Positions 51,515-60,298 are shown, numbered from the stretch's first letter. The stretch is 64,000 bases of DNA from Tenacibaculum aquimarinum (GCF_022478115.1 NZ_JAKGSC010000001.1:1116001-1180000); one strand, 5' to 3'. Notes: generated from the sequence alone by a model not told the origin. Made by a program: numbers and translations.

Positions 51515-52429
51515 ATGAATGCTACTAAGCAAACATCTATATTTTACAAAATTTTCAGTTTACTATCTGTTGTAAGAGGTTACAACATTTTAGTTTTAAT
51601 TGCAGCGCAATACTTAGCAGCAATTTTTATTTTTTCATCTAAGAATTCCTTAAAAAGTGTCTTGTTCGATTGGCATTTACTGTATTTAGTAATAGCTTCA
51701 GTTTGTGCGGTTGCAGCAGGTTATATTATTAATAATTTTTATGATGATAAGGCAGATAGAATTAACAAACCGATAAAAACCAACTTAGATAATTATGTAA
51801 GACAAGAAACAAAATTGTCTTTATATTTCTTTTTAAATTTCCTTGGTTTTTTCTTTGGTTGGTTAGTTTCTTGGCGAGCAGCTTTGTTCTTTTCTGGTTA
51901 CATTTTTTGTATTTGGTTTTATTCACATAAATTAAAAAAGTACCCTTTTATTGGATTGTTATCTGCAACAATACTAACAATTTTACCTTTTTTTGTAGTT
52001 TTTGTACATTATAAAAATTTCTCTAAAATAATTTTTGTTCATGCTTTTTTCTTGTTTTTAGTAATTATGATAAGAGAATTGATAAAAGATTTGGAAAACA
52101 TTAAAGGAGCAATTGCTAACAATTATAATACGTTTCCCATAAAATACGGAGAACAAAAGACAAAACAATTTGCAATTTTATTACTCTTTTTAACATTAAT
52201 TCCTGTTGTATTTTTATTAATAAATCCAGCAATTAGCGGTATGAAATATTACTTTTATATGGCTATGCTTACTTTGATGTATGTAGGTTTTTCTCTTGTA
52301 AAATATACGCAAACTAATCAATATAGAAAGTTACATAATATCTTGAAAATACTCTTGTTAATAGGAGTTTTTAGTTTAATTTTTATTGATACATCATTAC
52401 TTTTAGAAAAGGTAATTGACAAATTATAA
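51515..52429 (+). CDS. UbiA-family prenyltransferase (GGGP prenyltransferase-like)
   Basis: 304 residues with about eight membrane helices. The first Asp-rich motif is NNFYDDKADRINKP (73-86). The second region, IRELIKDLENIKGA, keeps only part of the usual DxxxD. Flavobacterial members are commonly named geranylgeranylglycerol-phosphate geranylgeranyltransferase by similarity to archaeal ether-lipid enzymes, but other acceptors (quinone precursors) are possible. Ten bp behind the mevalonate kinase gene, so supply and use of isoprenoids are linked. Confidence 0.85.
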   Translation: MNATKQTSIFYKIFSLLSVVRGYNILVLIAAQYLAAIFIFSSKNSLKSVLFDWHLLYLVIASVCAVAAGYIINNFYDDKADRINKPIKTNLDNYVRQETKLSLYFFLNFLGFFFGWLVSWRAALFFSGYIFCIWFYSHKLKKYPFIGLLSATILTILPFFVVFVHYKNFSKIIFVHAFFLFLVIMIRELIKDLENIKGAIANNYNTFPIKYGEQKTKQFAILLLFLTLIPVVFLLINPAISGMKYYFYMAMLTLMYVGFSLVKYTQTNQYRKLHNILKILLLIGVFSLIFIDTSLLLEKVIDKL

Positions 52430-52472
52430 TATTCATTATTAAAAGGTTACCCTTCAATCTTAAATAAAGTAC

Positions 52473-52480
52473 TATCTTTG
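52473..52480 (+). promoter_or_regulatory. -7 box of the pseudouridine synthase gene
   Basis: TATCTTTG matches TAnnTTTG, 22 bp before the start codon. The -33 element is unclear. Confidence 0.58.
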
Positions 52481-52502
52481 CACGCATTTTAAAAACAAAA
52501 AA

Positions 52503-53339
52503 ATGGATTCAAAGAATAACTCGTCGAGAGGACGACAAGCTGGTAAGCGCAACAATCCTCAAGCAAAAAAAAGATTTCAAAACACAACTTCTAAGCCAAA
52601 AGCTAAACCGCAAGCTCAAAAAAGTGAGACTTCTGGTATAAGACTTAACAAGTATATTTCTAACTCTGGTATATGTTCTCGTAGAGAAGCAGACACGTAT
52701 ATAGAACATGGAAGTGTAACTATTAATGGTAATTTAGTTACAGAAATGGGACATAAAGTACAACCTGGAGATGAGGTTCGTTTTGATGGTTCTTTAATTT
52801 CTATTGAGCAAAAACGTTATATTTTATTAAACAAGCCTAAAAACTATATTACTACTATGGACGATGATCGTGGTAGAAGTACAGTAATGGATTTGGTTGA
52901 TAATGCAACAAAGGAAAGAATTTATCCTGTTGGTCGTTTAGACAGAAATACTACTGGTTTATTATTGTTTACAAATGATGGTGAATTAGCAAAAAAATTA
53001 ACGCATCCAAAACACGATGTTCGTAAATTGTACCATGCTTCTTTAGATAGAAAGTTAGATTTAAAAGATTTACAGAAATTACGTGGAGAAGTAGTTATTG
53101 AAGGAAAGAAGGTTTTTATTGACGCTGTAGAATATGTTCAAGGACAAAAGAAAACAGAAGTTGGTATCGAAATTCATTCTGGAAGAAACAGAATTGTACG
53201 TAAAATATTTGAACACGTTGGTTATAAAGTTGTAAAGTTAGACCGAGTAATTTTTGCTGGTATGACTAAAAAGAATTTACCTCGTGGACGTTGGAGAGAG
53301 CTTACAAAATTAGAGTTAAGTAACTTACAGATGATATAA
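52503..53339 (+). CDS. RsuA/RluB-family pseudouridine synthase with basic N-terminal extension
   Basis: 278 residues. The first ~45 are very basic and Gln/Asn-rich (GRQAGKRNNPQAKKRF). An S4 RNA-binding domain follows (IRLNKYISNSGICSRREADTYIEHGSVTING), then the catalytic domain with GRLDRNTTGLLLFTNDGE (catalytic Asp near 147) and HSGRNRIVRKIFEHVGY. It modifies uridine in rRNA, most likely 23S as RluB. The extension probably adds RNA affinity. Followed by a terminator that borders the accessory island. Confidence 0.93.
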   Translation: MDSKNNSSRGRQAGKRNNPQAKKRFQNTTSKPKAKPQAQKSETSGIRLNKYISNSGICSRREADTYIEHGSVTINGNLVTEMGHKVQPGDEVRFDGSLISIEQKRYILLNKPKNYITTMDDDRGRSTVMDLVDNATKERIYPVGRLDRNTTGLLLFTNDGELAKKLTHPKHDVRKLYHASLDRKLDLKDLQKLRGEVVIEGKKVFIDAVEYVQGQKKTEVGIEIHSGRNRIVRKIFEHVGYKVVKLDRVIFAGMTKKNLPRGRWRELTKLELSNLQMI

Positions 53340-53344
53340 AAAAC

Positions 53345-53377
53345 AAAAAAATCCCGAACGCAGTTCGGGATTTTTTT
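53345..53377 (+). terminator. Terminator after the pseudouridine synthase gene
   Basis: The stem AAATCCCGAAC / GTTCGGGATTT with a 3-nt loop and T tract. Nearly the same hairpin occurs at 54833-54867; together they enclose the accessory island. Confidence 0.92.
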
Positions 53378-53396
53378 ATTTCTAATAGTTCAGATT

Positions 53397-54101
53397 CTAT
53401 TTGTTGTAGTTAGTATATGCGTCATTTATAATCAGATTGTTTTGATTTATAAACGATTCAATTTTTTTCATTGCATCTTCTGAGTAAATATAAAACCAAA
53501 TTTGTCCACTGTAATGAAACGAACAAATTGTTTTTAAAGTTTCTGAATAAAAAAAACTATAACCAAAATAGTTTGATTGTATTAAGTTAAAATAATCGGG
53601 CAACATTTTTTTTAATTCTAAATAATCAGAGACTATTATGCCTCCATTATATTTTTCTTTTCCGATGAATTTTTTTAAACTAGAGTAAGACTTTTTAGTG
53701 GAAGGATGATGTCCTGTAATTTTTTCATGAAACCATGATAAATTGAATAATGGAATAAAAGTAAACTCAATTTTATGTTCTTTCATTAACGAAGCCATAA
53801 CCTCGGTTAAATAGATGATTTCATCTTTATTTGAAGGTGAATCGATCACGATTGTAGAAGTCATTTCAAAATCAACTTCTTTAATTTCATCTGTTATTTT
53901 TTTGTACTCGGTAATTTCTCTATCAAGTAAAGAGTTTAGTTCATTTTGTGAATAAAATCGAAAACTGTCAGTTTTTTCGTCATAATATTCGCCTTCTTTT
54001 CTTTCAGCAATTTCAGAAGGATATCTTGTTTTCTGCCATCCAGATATGAATGAAGCAAATACTTGATCTTTAAAGACTTCTTTTCTCTTGATATATTTCA
54101 T
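53397..54101 (-). CDS. Hypothetical protein, accessory island (cassette 2)
   Basis: 234 residues, soluble, no signal peptide. Charged N-terminus (MKYIKRKEVFKDQVFASFISGWQKTRYPSEIAERKEGEYYD), followed by alpha/beta-type sequence with aromatic-rich segments (FTFIPLFNLSWFHEKITGHH; FGYSFFYSETLKTICSFHYSGQIWFYI). I do not recognise any family. Its start codon is 23 bp from an attC-like palindrome, and the gene upstream on the same strand ends at the other side of that palindrome. The arrangement resembles neighbouring integron cassettes. Confidence 0.7.
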   Translation of the reverse strand: MKYIKRKEVFKDQVFASFISGWQKTRYPSEIAERKEGEYYDEKTDSFRFYSQNELNSLLDREITEYKKITDEIKEVDFEMTSTIVIDSPSNKDEIIYLTEVMASLMKEHKIEFTFIPLFNLSWFHEKITGHHPSTKKSYSSLKKFIGKEKYNGGIIVSDYLELKKMLPDYFNLIQSNYFGYSFFYSETLKTICSFHYSGQIWFYIYSEDAMKKIESFINQNNLIINDAYTNYNK

Positions 54102-54123
54102 CTTGTGTATTAACTACGTTTAT

Positions 54124-54241
54124 GTATAACAATAGTTGCGAGTTTGTATGCGAGGGTTTTCCGAAGGAAAATCAGACGTAGCAAACCTGCAACGACCTTT
54201 GGTTAAGCCCAAAATTGAGCGATTATTTTTATACATTGTTA
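54124..54241 (-). repeat. attC-like palindromic element between two cassette genes
   Basis: Outer arms TAACAAT (54127-54133) and ATTGTTA (54235-54241). Middle arms GTTGCGAGTTTG (54135-54146) and CAAACCTGCAAC (54182-54193) pair at 11 of 12 positions. An inner hairpin is TTTTCC/GGAAAA (54157-54171). The minus-strand left end GCTAACAATG resembles the RYYYAAC/GTTRRRY core of integron attC sites, in degenerate form. It follows directly on the stop codon of the gene at 54245-54673, where an attC would be. I recall closely similar repeats next to hypothetical genes in Flavobacteriia. Confidence 0.62.
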
Positions 54242-54244
54242 GCT

Positions 54245-54673
54245 TTAGTTTTTTATTTCAGACGTTTCATTCTTTCCGAAAATATTATTTTTTATTTTCT
54301 GATAGGCTGCAATTCCAACAACAACTTGTAATAAAAAAACAAAAATTATTGAAAAACCAATTAGTATCAAATACAAATCAGGTTTAATTCCTTTGAAATA
54401 TATAAATCCAATCATAATAAGAGCCATATATGCAAATGACCTTTTATTTGGATATGGAATCATTCTTTTTAAAGTTCTATTTTCAAATTCAAATAAGAAA
54501 TATGGTGAATAATAGTCCGCATAATTTTCCGGTTTGTAGCGTATTATATATTCATTATTTTTTTTCCATTTTGTAGAGATTGATGAGCCATTTTCCAAAA
54601 AAACTTTTTTAGTTTCTCCTAGTTGAGAAGGTTTAAATTCCATTGAAATATGATTCATTTTAGCGGATTTCAT
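54245..54673 (-). CDS. Hypothetical two-helix membrane protein, accessory island (cassette 1)
   Basis: 142 residues. The N-terminal ~75 residues are soluble and beta-rich (KVFLENGSSISTKWKKNNEYIIRYKPENYADYYSPYFLFEFENRTLKRM). Two hydrophobic helices follow (~82-95 and ~100-122), with a charged tail. Not recognised. The start may also be Met6 (MNHISMEF). The stop codon abuts the attC-like element, so gene and element together look like one cassette. Confidence 0.68.
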   Translation of the reverse strand: MKSAKMNHISMEFKPSQLGETKKVFLENGSSISTKWKKNNEYIIRYKPENYADYYSPYFLFEFENRTLKRMIPYPNKRSFAYMALIMIGFIYFKGIKPDLYLILIGFSIIFVFLLQVVVGIAAYQKIKNNIFGKNETSEIKN

Positions 54674-54832
54674 TTAATTAAAGCTAAACTCGTTATATCT
54701 TAACTTTTACTGCTGATATCCCATAAATAAAACAGGATAAGAAAAGTTTTTAGTTGTCGTTATACTGTAAATATAACTTTTTTCTACAGTAATACAAAGA
54801 GCTATTCTATTTATGGAAAATTGTTATAAAAC

Positions 54833-54867
54833 AAAAAATCCCGAGCAATTTGCTCGGGATTTTTTTT
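54833..54867 (-). terminator. Terminator of the metalloprotease gene
   Basis: The stem AATCCCGAGCA / TGCTCGGGATT with A and T runs on both sides. It serves the minus-strand protease gene that ends at 54884. It is almost the same sequence as the terminator at 53345-53377. Confidence 0.92.
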
Positions 54868-54883
54868 ATGTATTTAGGAAACC

Positions 54884-57376
54884 TTATTTAGGATCTAAAA
54901 TTTCTTCAATTCTTTCAACCACATCTTGCAAGTGGTATCTTGTAAGTGTGTTTGGAGCAGTTGCAATAGCTCTTTTAGTATCACGCTTAATTCTGTTTAA
55001 TTCACCTCTAACAACAGGTTTGATGTCAGATAAAGTAGCGTTTACATTAGTTTGCTTAAAATATCCTGCATTTGCACCTCTTTGGCTTTTTAAAGTCATT
55101 AATTTACCTAATCTATCAATATGTGCTCTTTGTAAATTTCTTCTGTAAACATCTATAGATTTTCTAGAATATAATTCAGACCATACGCCTTTACGTAAGT
55201 CAGTCATTAAACTTAAAATTGAGTATGCTTGAGTTCCATTTAAAGTTTGGTTTTCAACCATTCTTGTTAATCTACCTGGCTTTAATAATTTAGATAATGC
55301 TCCAGACTGCATTCCCATAATTCTGTCTCCAGAACCTGAAAATTGAGTTTTATTAAAAATGTTATTATTTAACATCCAAGTTGGCGTTGTAAATAATTCC
55401 TTATTTAAAAATGCAACAGCTCTTTTTTGCTTTTCTGTGGCAACATGGGTATAAACAGCTCCTTCTTGGTCAGATGTTTTAAAGTTTTCATAAACACCAC
55501 CAACATTAGAAGCTACGTGTCCCATATAACGGTTAAATTGACTTAATACTTGACCGTACATTGTTTGTAATTCGTCATAGTTTTCACCTTTTTCAGAAGT
55601 CCATTCTTCTAATCTTGGTAAAATTCTTTTTAAGTTTCTAATTCCGTAATCACTTGCACGCATTGCATCATCACCTAAATCTTCAGTTTGAGAACTTGGG
55701 TCAATTACATTTCCTGCTTGTTGATGACCAAATCTGTATTTAGCATCACCTGCATGTTTTAAAATCCAGCTATCTAAAACTGGTTTTTCGTTGTCAGTAT
55801 CTAAAATTGGACGATATCCCCAAGAAATTGCGTATTTGTCATAAATACCAATATTTGGCATTAAAGCAACACCTTTATCTTCTGGTTGTGCTATGTAGTT
55901 AAAACGAGCATAATCCATAATTGATGGAGCAGTTCCAAATTCTTTTGTAAATGCTGCAGAACGTAAAGATTCAACAGGATATGCAACAGAACTTCCCATG
56001 TTATGAGGTAAACCTAGCGTATGACCAACTTCATGAGAAGATACAAAACGAATTAAACGTCCCATTACTTCTTCTTTAAATTCGTTGCTACGCGCATCAG
56101 GATTAATTGCTGCGGTTTGTATAAAGAACCAGTTGTGTAATAAAGTCATTACATTGTGGTACCAGTTAATATCAGATTCTAAAATTTCTCCAGATCTTGG
56201 ATCACTAACATGAGGTCCGTTTGCATTTGGAATTGGAGAAGCTAAATAACGTACAACAGAATAACGTACGTCTTCTGGAGACCATTCTGGATCTTCTTCT
56301 TTTGTAGGTGGAGTTTTAGCAATAATTGCATTTTTAAAACCAGCTGCTTCAAAAGCAACTTGCCAATCTTCAATACCTTGTTTTATGTATTTAACCCACT
56401 CTTTTGGAGTTGCTCTATCTATATAGTAAACAATTTGTTTTTTTGGTTCAACTAATTCACCACTGTTAAATTTAGCTAAATCTTCATCTTTAACTTCTAA
56501 ACGCCATCTATCTAAAAAAGTAACAGATTTACTTTTTTGGGCTTTTAAACCATAATCGGTTTGAGAACTTGTAAACCATCCAACACGCTCATCGTGGTAA
56601 CGTCTTTTCATTGGTACTTTAGGAAGTAAAATCATTGAGTTGCTTAATTCCATAGAAATAGAACCTACACTTCTGTTTGAAGGAGGAGCAGAAGAAGCAT
56701 ACGTTTTTACGTGGCGAACTTCAATATTTTCTGGGTAACTGCTAATTCTTTCAATAAAAGAACGCTCTTTATCCATTCTTGTTGCTTTGTAACGCTTTCT
56801 ACTTCTATCAGGAAAACCTAAAGCTTTAACATCTGTAGTAAAAAGTGTTGTAGCATCTATTACAGTTGCTGTAGAGTCTTTACTAAATGCTTTAATAGGA
56901 AAGCTGAATAAGATAGGCTCAAAATTAGAGTTTACAACAGCTTCATGTACAGGTAAAATTGTATCAGCTACAACATTATGAGAAACTACTCTTAGTAATA
57001 CTCTTTTTCCTTTTTTCTGCCAACGTAATACTTGTGTGTTTTGTTTTCCACCACCAAAACCAAGTCCGCTTGCTGTTTTAGCAATTCTAGTTACCATTAA
57101 CATTTCTCTTTCTAATAAAGAGTCTGGTATTTCGAATAAATATTTTTCGTCTTTTGTATGTACTTTAAAAAGACCTTCATCTGTAGTATGGTCTTTAGTA
57201 ACAACTTTTCCATAAGGCTGAATTTCGCCTTTTTTAGGTTTAGCAGCAGGTTTTTTTACTTCAGTTTTTTTGTCGTCTTTTTTATTTTTCTTTTTTTTCC
57301 TTTGAGCTTCAGCGTCAAGGGAAAAACTAAAAGCAAAGACAACTATTAATAGCTGTGAGATTAGTTTTTTAGACAT
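54884..57376 (-). CDS. Zinc-dependent metalloprotease (DUF5117/DUF4953 metzincin type)
   Basis: 830 residues. Sec signal (ends DAEAQ) followed by a Lys-rich linker (RKKKKNKKDDKK). The zinc motif HEVGHTLGLPH (near residue 447) is the metzincin form HExxHxxGxxH, and IMDYARFNY downstream gives the Met-turn. The N-terminal half matches the DUF5118/DUF5117 regions of a large Bacteroidota secreted protease family; DUF4953 is the catalytic part. The substrate is unknown. It is exported to the periplasm or beyond; no type IX sorting tail is seen. Confidence 0.93.
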   Translation of the reverse strand: MSKKLISQLLIVVFAFSFSLDAEAQRKKKKNKKDDKKTEVKKPAAKPKKGEIQPYGKVVTKDHTTDEGLFKVHTKDEKYLFEIPDSLLEREMLMVTRIAKTASGLGFGGGKQNTQVLRWQKKGKRVLLRVVSHNVVADTILPVHEAVVNSNFEPILFSFPIKAFSKDSTATVIDATTLFTTDVKALGFPDRSRKRYKATRMDKERSFIERISSYPENIEVRHVKTYASSAPPSNRSVGSISMELSNSMILLPKVPMKRRYHDERVGWFTSSQTDYGLKAQKSKSVTFLDRWRLEVKDEDLAKFNSGELVEPKKQIVYYIDRATPKEWVKYIKQGIEDWQVAFEAAGFKNAIIAKTPPTKEEDPEWSPEDVRYSVVRYLASPIPNANGPHVSDPRSGEILESDINWYHNVMTLLHNWFFIQTAAINPDARSNEFKEEVMGRLIRFVSSHEVGHTLGLPHNMGSSVAYPVESLRSAAFTKEFGTAPSIMDYARFNYIAQPEDKGVALMPNIGIYDKYAISWGYRPILDTDNEKPVLDSWILKHAGDAKYRFGHQQAGNVIDPSSQTEDLGDDAMRASDYGIRNLKRILPRLEEWTSEKGENYDELQTMYGQVLSQFNRYMGHVASNVGGVYENFKTSDQEGAVYTHVATEKQKRAVAFLNKELFTTPTWMLNNNIFNKTQFSGSGDRIMGMQSGALSKLLKPGRLTRMVENQTLNGTQAYSILSLMTDLRKGVWSELYSRKSIDVYRRNLQRAHIDRLGKLMTLKSQRGANAGYFKQTNVNATLSDIKPVVRGELNRIKRDTKRAIATAPNTLTRYHLQDVVERIEEILDPK

Positions 57377-57502
57377 GTGTATATTGGTTATTTGAATTAG
57401 CTCACGAAGTTAAGTAAACATGTTATGCGCACTTCTTAATGAAATGTTAAAGACATTGTTAAAGTTTATTGTTTCTCAAGAAAAAAATAAAACTAACCAT
57501 AT

Positions 57503-57540
57503 AAAAAGGAGTAATAGAAAGATGTTCTATTACTCCTTTT
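57503..57540 (-). terminator. Terminator after the CocE/NonD hydrolase gene
   Basis: A long perfect stem AAAAGGAGTAATAGAA / TTCTATTACTCCTTTT with a 5-nt loop, 30 bp after the stop codon of the minus-strand hydrolase gene. Confidence 0.88.
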
Positions 57541-57570
57541 GGTTGTTAAATAGTAAGTAACTTTATAAAA

Positions 57571-59475
57571 TTACTTTAAAACTGAAAACTCAATACTCGA
57601 ATCTGTAAAAACCGAATGTGTTTGTGTTTTAAAATCTTTTTCTTCAGCTTTAAAAATGTTGTCCACATATGTTTGTGGATTCAAATCAATTAAAGGAAAC
57701 CAAGTACTTTGTACCTGTATTTGTAATTTATGTCCTTTTTTAAAGGTGTGAAAAACATCTTGTAATTTAATATCTACACCTGTTTTCTTATTTGGCGTAA
57801 ATGGTTTTGGATGCTCAAAACTTTCTCTAAAACGTCCTCGCATAACTTCACTTCTAACCATTAAATGATAATTACTCATTTTTAAGTGATCTTGTAATTT
57901 GTCGTTATTTTCTTTGTAGTCTGAAGGATGCACATCAATAACTTTAACAATCCAATCGGCTGCAGAACCCGTTGTTGCTACTTTTAATTTAGCTAAAATA
58001 TCTCCAGCTAGCGTATAATCTTCCGTTAAAACATCGGTTTCAAAAACTAAAACGTCTGGTCTTCTTGCCGCAAAACGCTGGTCATCTGTCATATATTTAC
58101 GTGGTGTAAAAACAGTTTTAATATCTTCTGAATACGGAACTGGGCGTTTTATATCACTTATGAATTTAATAGCATTTGATGATTTTTTTGTTGAAGTTAA
58201 TTCTTGATTATCCGATAAAAACATAGCTTCTTTAACTACATTTTTTGGAGGCCAAGCATCGTAACTTTTCCACTCTTTTCTACCAGAATCATACACATAC
58301 GCTTCAGGTAAACCAGAATTTTTATCACCTTTTCCTTTTAAGAAATGGTTAAAGAATTTTGTTTCTATTTCTTTCTGAAATTTCAATGAAATTGAATCTC
58401 CAAAGTAATAATTTCCAACTGAGTTTTTTACACCAGAACTAGCCCATTTTCCATGGTCCCAAGGTCCAAAAACCATTGTGTTGTAGTTGTCTTTTCCATG
58501 TTTTTCAATTCCTTTATAAGTTTCAAAAGGTCCGTATAAATCTTCAGCATCAAAGAAACCACCAACAATCATAGTTGCTACAGAAGATGGCACTTTATCC
58601 ATATGCTGAATAATTCCTTTACTTTTCCAAACTTCATCATAATTAGGATGTTCTACTATTTCTTTCCAGAAAAAATCGTCAATTCTATCTTTGTTCTCAA
58701 CCGTTTTTACGTCTAACTTTTCATATTGAAAATATTCGTTAAGGTTAGATAAAGGTCCTTTGTCTAAGAAAAATTGATATTGATCTTTCGTATTCATTTT
58801 AGGAAAAGAATACCAAGCAGAATCGGTTGGCGTGTCTTTATAGGTTCCGAATAAAGAAACGGCTCTAAAATAACTTAGTAAAAATGCACCATTATGATGA
58901 AAGTCATCAAAAAAGAAATCGCCAATACAGGCTTGTGGAGATGCTGCTTTTAATGCTGGATGCGCGTCAATTGCAGAAACTGTAGCGTAATGACCAGGAT
59001 AAGAAATTCCCCAAGTACCAACATTTCCGTTATTGTTTTCTACATTTTTCACTAACCAATCAATTGTGTCGTAAGTATCTGAAACTTCATCAGATTGTTT
59101 TTCGGTTTTATTCGGAATATAAGCACGCATATTATCGTACACACCTTCACTCATCCAGCGCCCACGAACATCTTGGTAGACAACAATATTTCCTTCTTTC
59201 ATTAAATGAACATTCGGGCCAATTTTAGTTTTCATTCCTTCGCCGTAAGGTCTAGAACTATACGGAGTTCGTTGCATTAAAATAGGATATTTTTTACTTG
59301 TATCTTTTGGAGAATAGATTGTTGTGTGGAGTTTTATTCCATCTCGCATGGTAATATCTACTTCAGTTTTTGTGTAGTTATCTACCACATACGTGTCTTT
59401 TTTTTCTTCTTTAGTAGTTTTTGTACAACTAATAAATAGTGTAATTGTAAGAATTGAAAGAAATATTTTTTTCAT
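57571..59475 (-). CDS. CocE/NonD family hydrolase (X-Pro dipeptidyl-peptidase S15-like), lipoprotein
   Basis: 634 residues with a lipoprotein signal (lipobox FISC). Alpha/beta hydrolase domain: TTIYSPKDTSKKYPILMQRTPYS, the nucleophile in GTWGISYPGHYA (Ser near 156) and a later Asp/His pair (FFDAEDLYG, GPWDHGKW). The C-terminal jelly-roll domain common to CocE and S15 peptidases follows from ~420. Members cleave acyl or peptide bonds, such as X-Pro dipeptides or glutaryl amides. Here it sits beside a secreted metalloprotease gene, so peptide breakdown in the periplasm is plausible. Confidence 0.92.
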   Translation of the reverse strand: MKKIFLSILTITLFISCTKTTKEEKKDTYVVDNYTKTEVDITMRDGIKLHTTIYSPKDTSKKYPILMQRTPYSSRPYGEGMKTKIGPNVHLMKEGNIVVYQDVRGRWMSEGVYDNMRAYIPNKTEKQSDEVSDTYDTIDWLVKNVENNNGNVGTWGISYPGHYATVSAIDAHPALKAASPQACIGDFFFDDFHHNGAFLLSYFRAVSLFGTYKDTPTDSAWYSFPKMNTKDQYQFFLDKGPLSNLNEYFQYEKLDVKTVENKDRIDDFFWKEIVEHPNYDEVWKSKGIIQHMDKVPSSVATMIVGGFFDAEDLYGPFETYKGIEKHGKDNYNTMVFGPWDHGKWASSGVKNSVGNYYFGDSISLKFQKEIETKFFNHFLKGKGDKNSGLPEAYVYDSGRKEWKSYDAWPPKNVVKEAMFLSDNQELTSTKKSSNAIKFISDIKRPVPYSEDIKTVFTPRKYMTDDQRFAARRPDVLVFETDVLTEDYTLAGDILAKLKVATTGSAADWIVKVIDVHPSDYKENNDKLQDHLKMSNYHLMVRSEVMRGRFRESFEHPKPFTPNKKTGVDIKLQDVFHTFKKGHKLQIQVQSTWFPLIDLNPQTYVDNIFKAEEKDFKTQTHSVFTDSSIEFSVLK

Positions 59476-59539
59476 TAAATAGGAAGTTTAGTTTGGGATA
59501 AAGTTACTATTTTTAATTTTTATTTTAAATACTACTTTT

Positions 59540-60280
59540 ATGAAACAAATTATATATTTTTTCTTGTTAATTTTTCTTTTTAGCTGTCAATCTAAAAAAG
59601 AAAGCAATGATGCATCGAAACAAAGTAAACAAGAGAAAATTTTTCCGAAGTTGGAAAAAGATAGATACAATGTTGCTTTTTTAATAATGGACGGAACTTT
59701 TAATACAGAATTAACTGCGCCTTTTGATATTTTTCAGCACACTATTTTTAGAGAAAATATAAAAGCAATGAATGTTTTTACAGTTGCAAATACCGATAAA
59801 CCAATCACCACTTTTGAAGGAATGCGTATTCTGCCAGATTATAATTACTTAAAAGATTCGCTTCCAAAGATTGATATTTTGGTAGTTCCTTCTGCAGAAC
59901 ATCATTTAGATACCGATTTAGAAGATACCGCAATGATTCAGTTTGTTCAGAGAGTTGATAAAGAAGCGGAGTTTGTTACTTCGCATTGCGATGGCGCATT
60001 TGTATTGGCAAAAGCTGGTGTTTTAGAAGGGAAAGTATCAACAACATTTCCTTCAGATATTGATAAAATGAGAGCTACTTTTCCAACTTTAGATATTAGA
60101 AAAGAAGTGTTATTTGTGCATGACGGAAAATATATTACTTCCGCCGGAGGCGCAAAATCTTTTGAAGCAGCTCTGTATTTGTGTGAATTTTTATACGGAA
60201 AAGAGGTTGCTAAATCGCTTGCAGGCGGTTTGGTAATTGATTGGAATGTAAATAAAGTTCCGCATTTAATAGTAAAATAA
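59540..60280 (+). CDS. DJ-1/PfpI family lipoprotein
   Basis: 246 residues. A lipoprotein signal (lipobox LFSC) and Lys/Ser linker precede a DJ-1/PfpI domain (~48-235). The nucleophile elbow is TSHCDGAF (Cys near 150) and the C-terminal GGAKSFEAALYLCEFLYGKEVAKSLAGG resembles the GATase-like domain of AraC-type regulators, but there is no DNA-binding domain. Attachment to the membrane on the periplasmic side is unusual for this mostly cytosolic family. Catalytic role unknown. Confidence 0.9.
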   Translation: MKQIIYFFLLIFLFSCQSKKESNDASKQSKQEKIFPKLEKDRYNVAFLIMDGTFNTELTAPFDIFQHTIFRENIKAMNVFTVANTDKPITTFEGMRILPDYNYLKDSLPKIDILVVPSAEHHLDTDLEDTAMIQFVQRVDKEAEFVTSHCDGAFVLAKAGVLEGKVSTTFPSDIDKMRATFPTLDIRKEVLFVHDGKYITSAGGAKSFEAALYLCEFLYGKEVAKSLAGGLVIDWNVNKVPHLIVK

Positions 60281-60286
60281 TCGTTG

Positions 60287-60294
60287 TACCTTTG
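60287..60294 (+). promoter_or_regulatory. -7 box immediately before the YgiQ gene
   Basis: TACCTTTG matches TAnnTTTG and ends 4 bp before the GTG start codon at 60299. The transcript should begin at or beside the start codon, giving a leaderless mRNA. It also argues against a start at the earlier TTG (60284), which lies upstream of the box. Confidence 0.6.
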
Positions 60295-60298
60295 TGGC

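Noticed and set aside
54136..54387. Forward open frame of 83 codons across the attC-like element
   Set aside because: It runs through the palindrome and antisense to the better-supported minus-strand gene at 54245-54673; its composition is that of a shadow frame.
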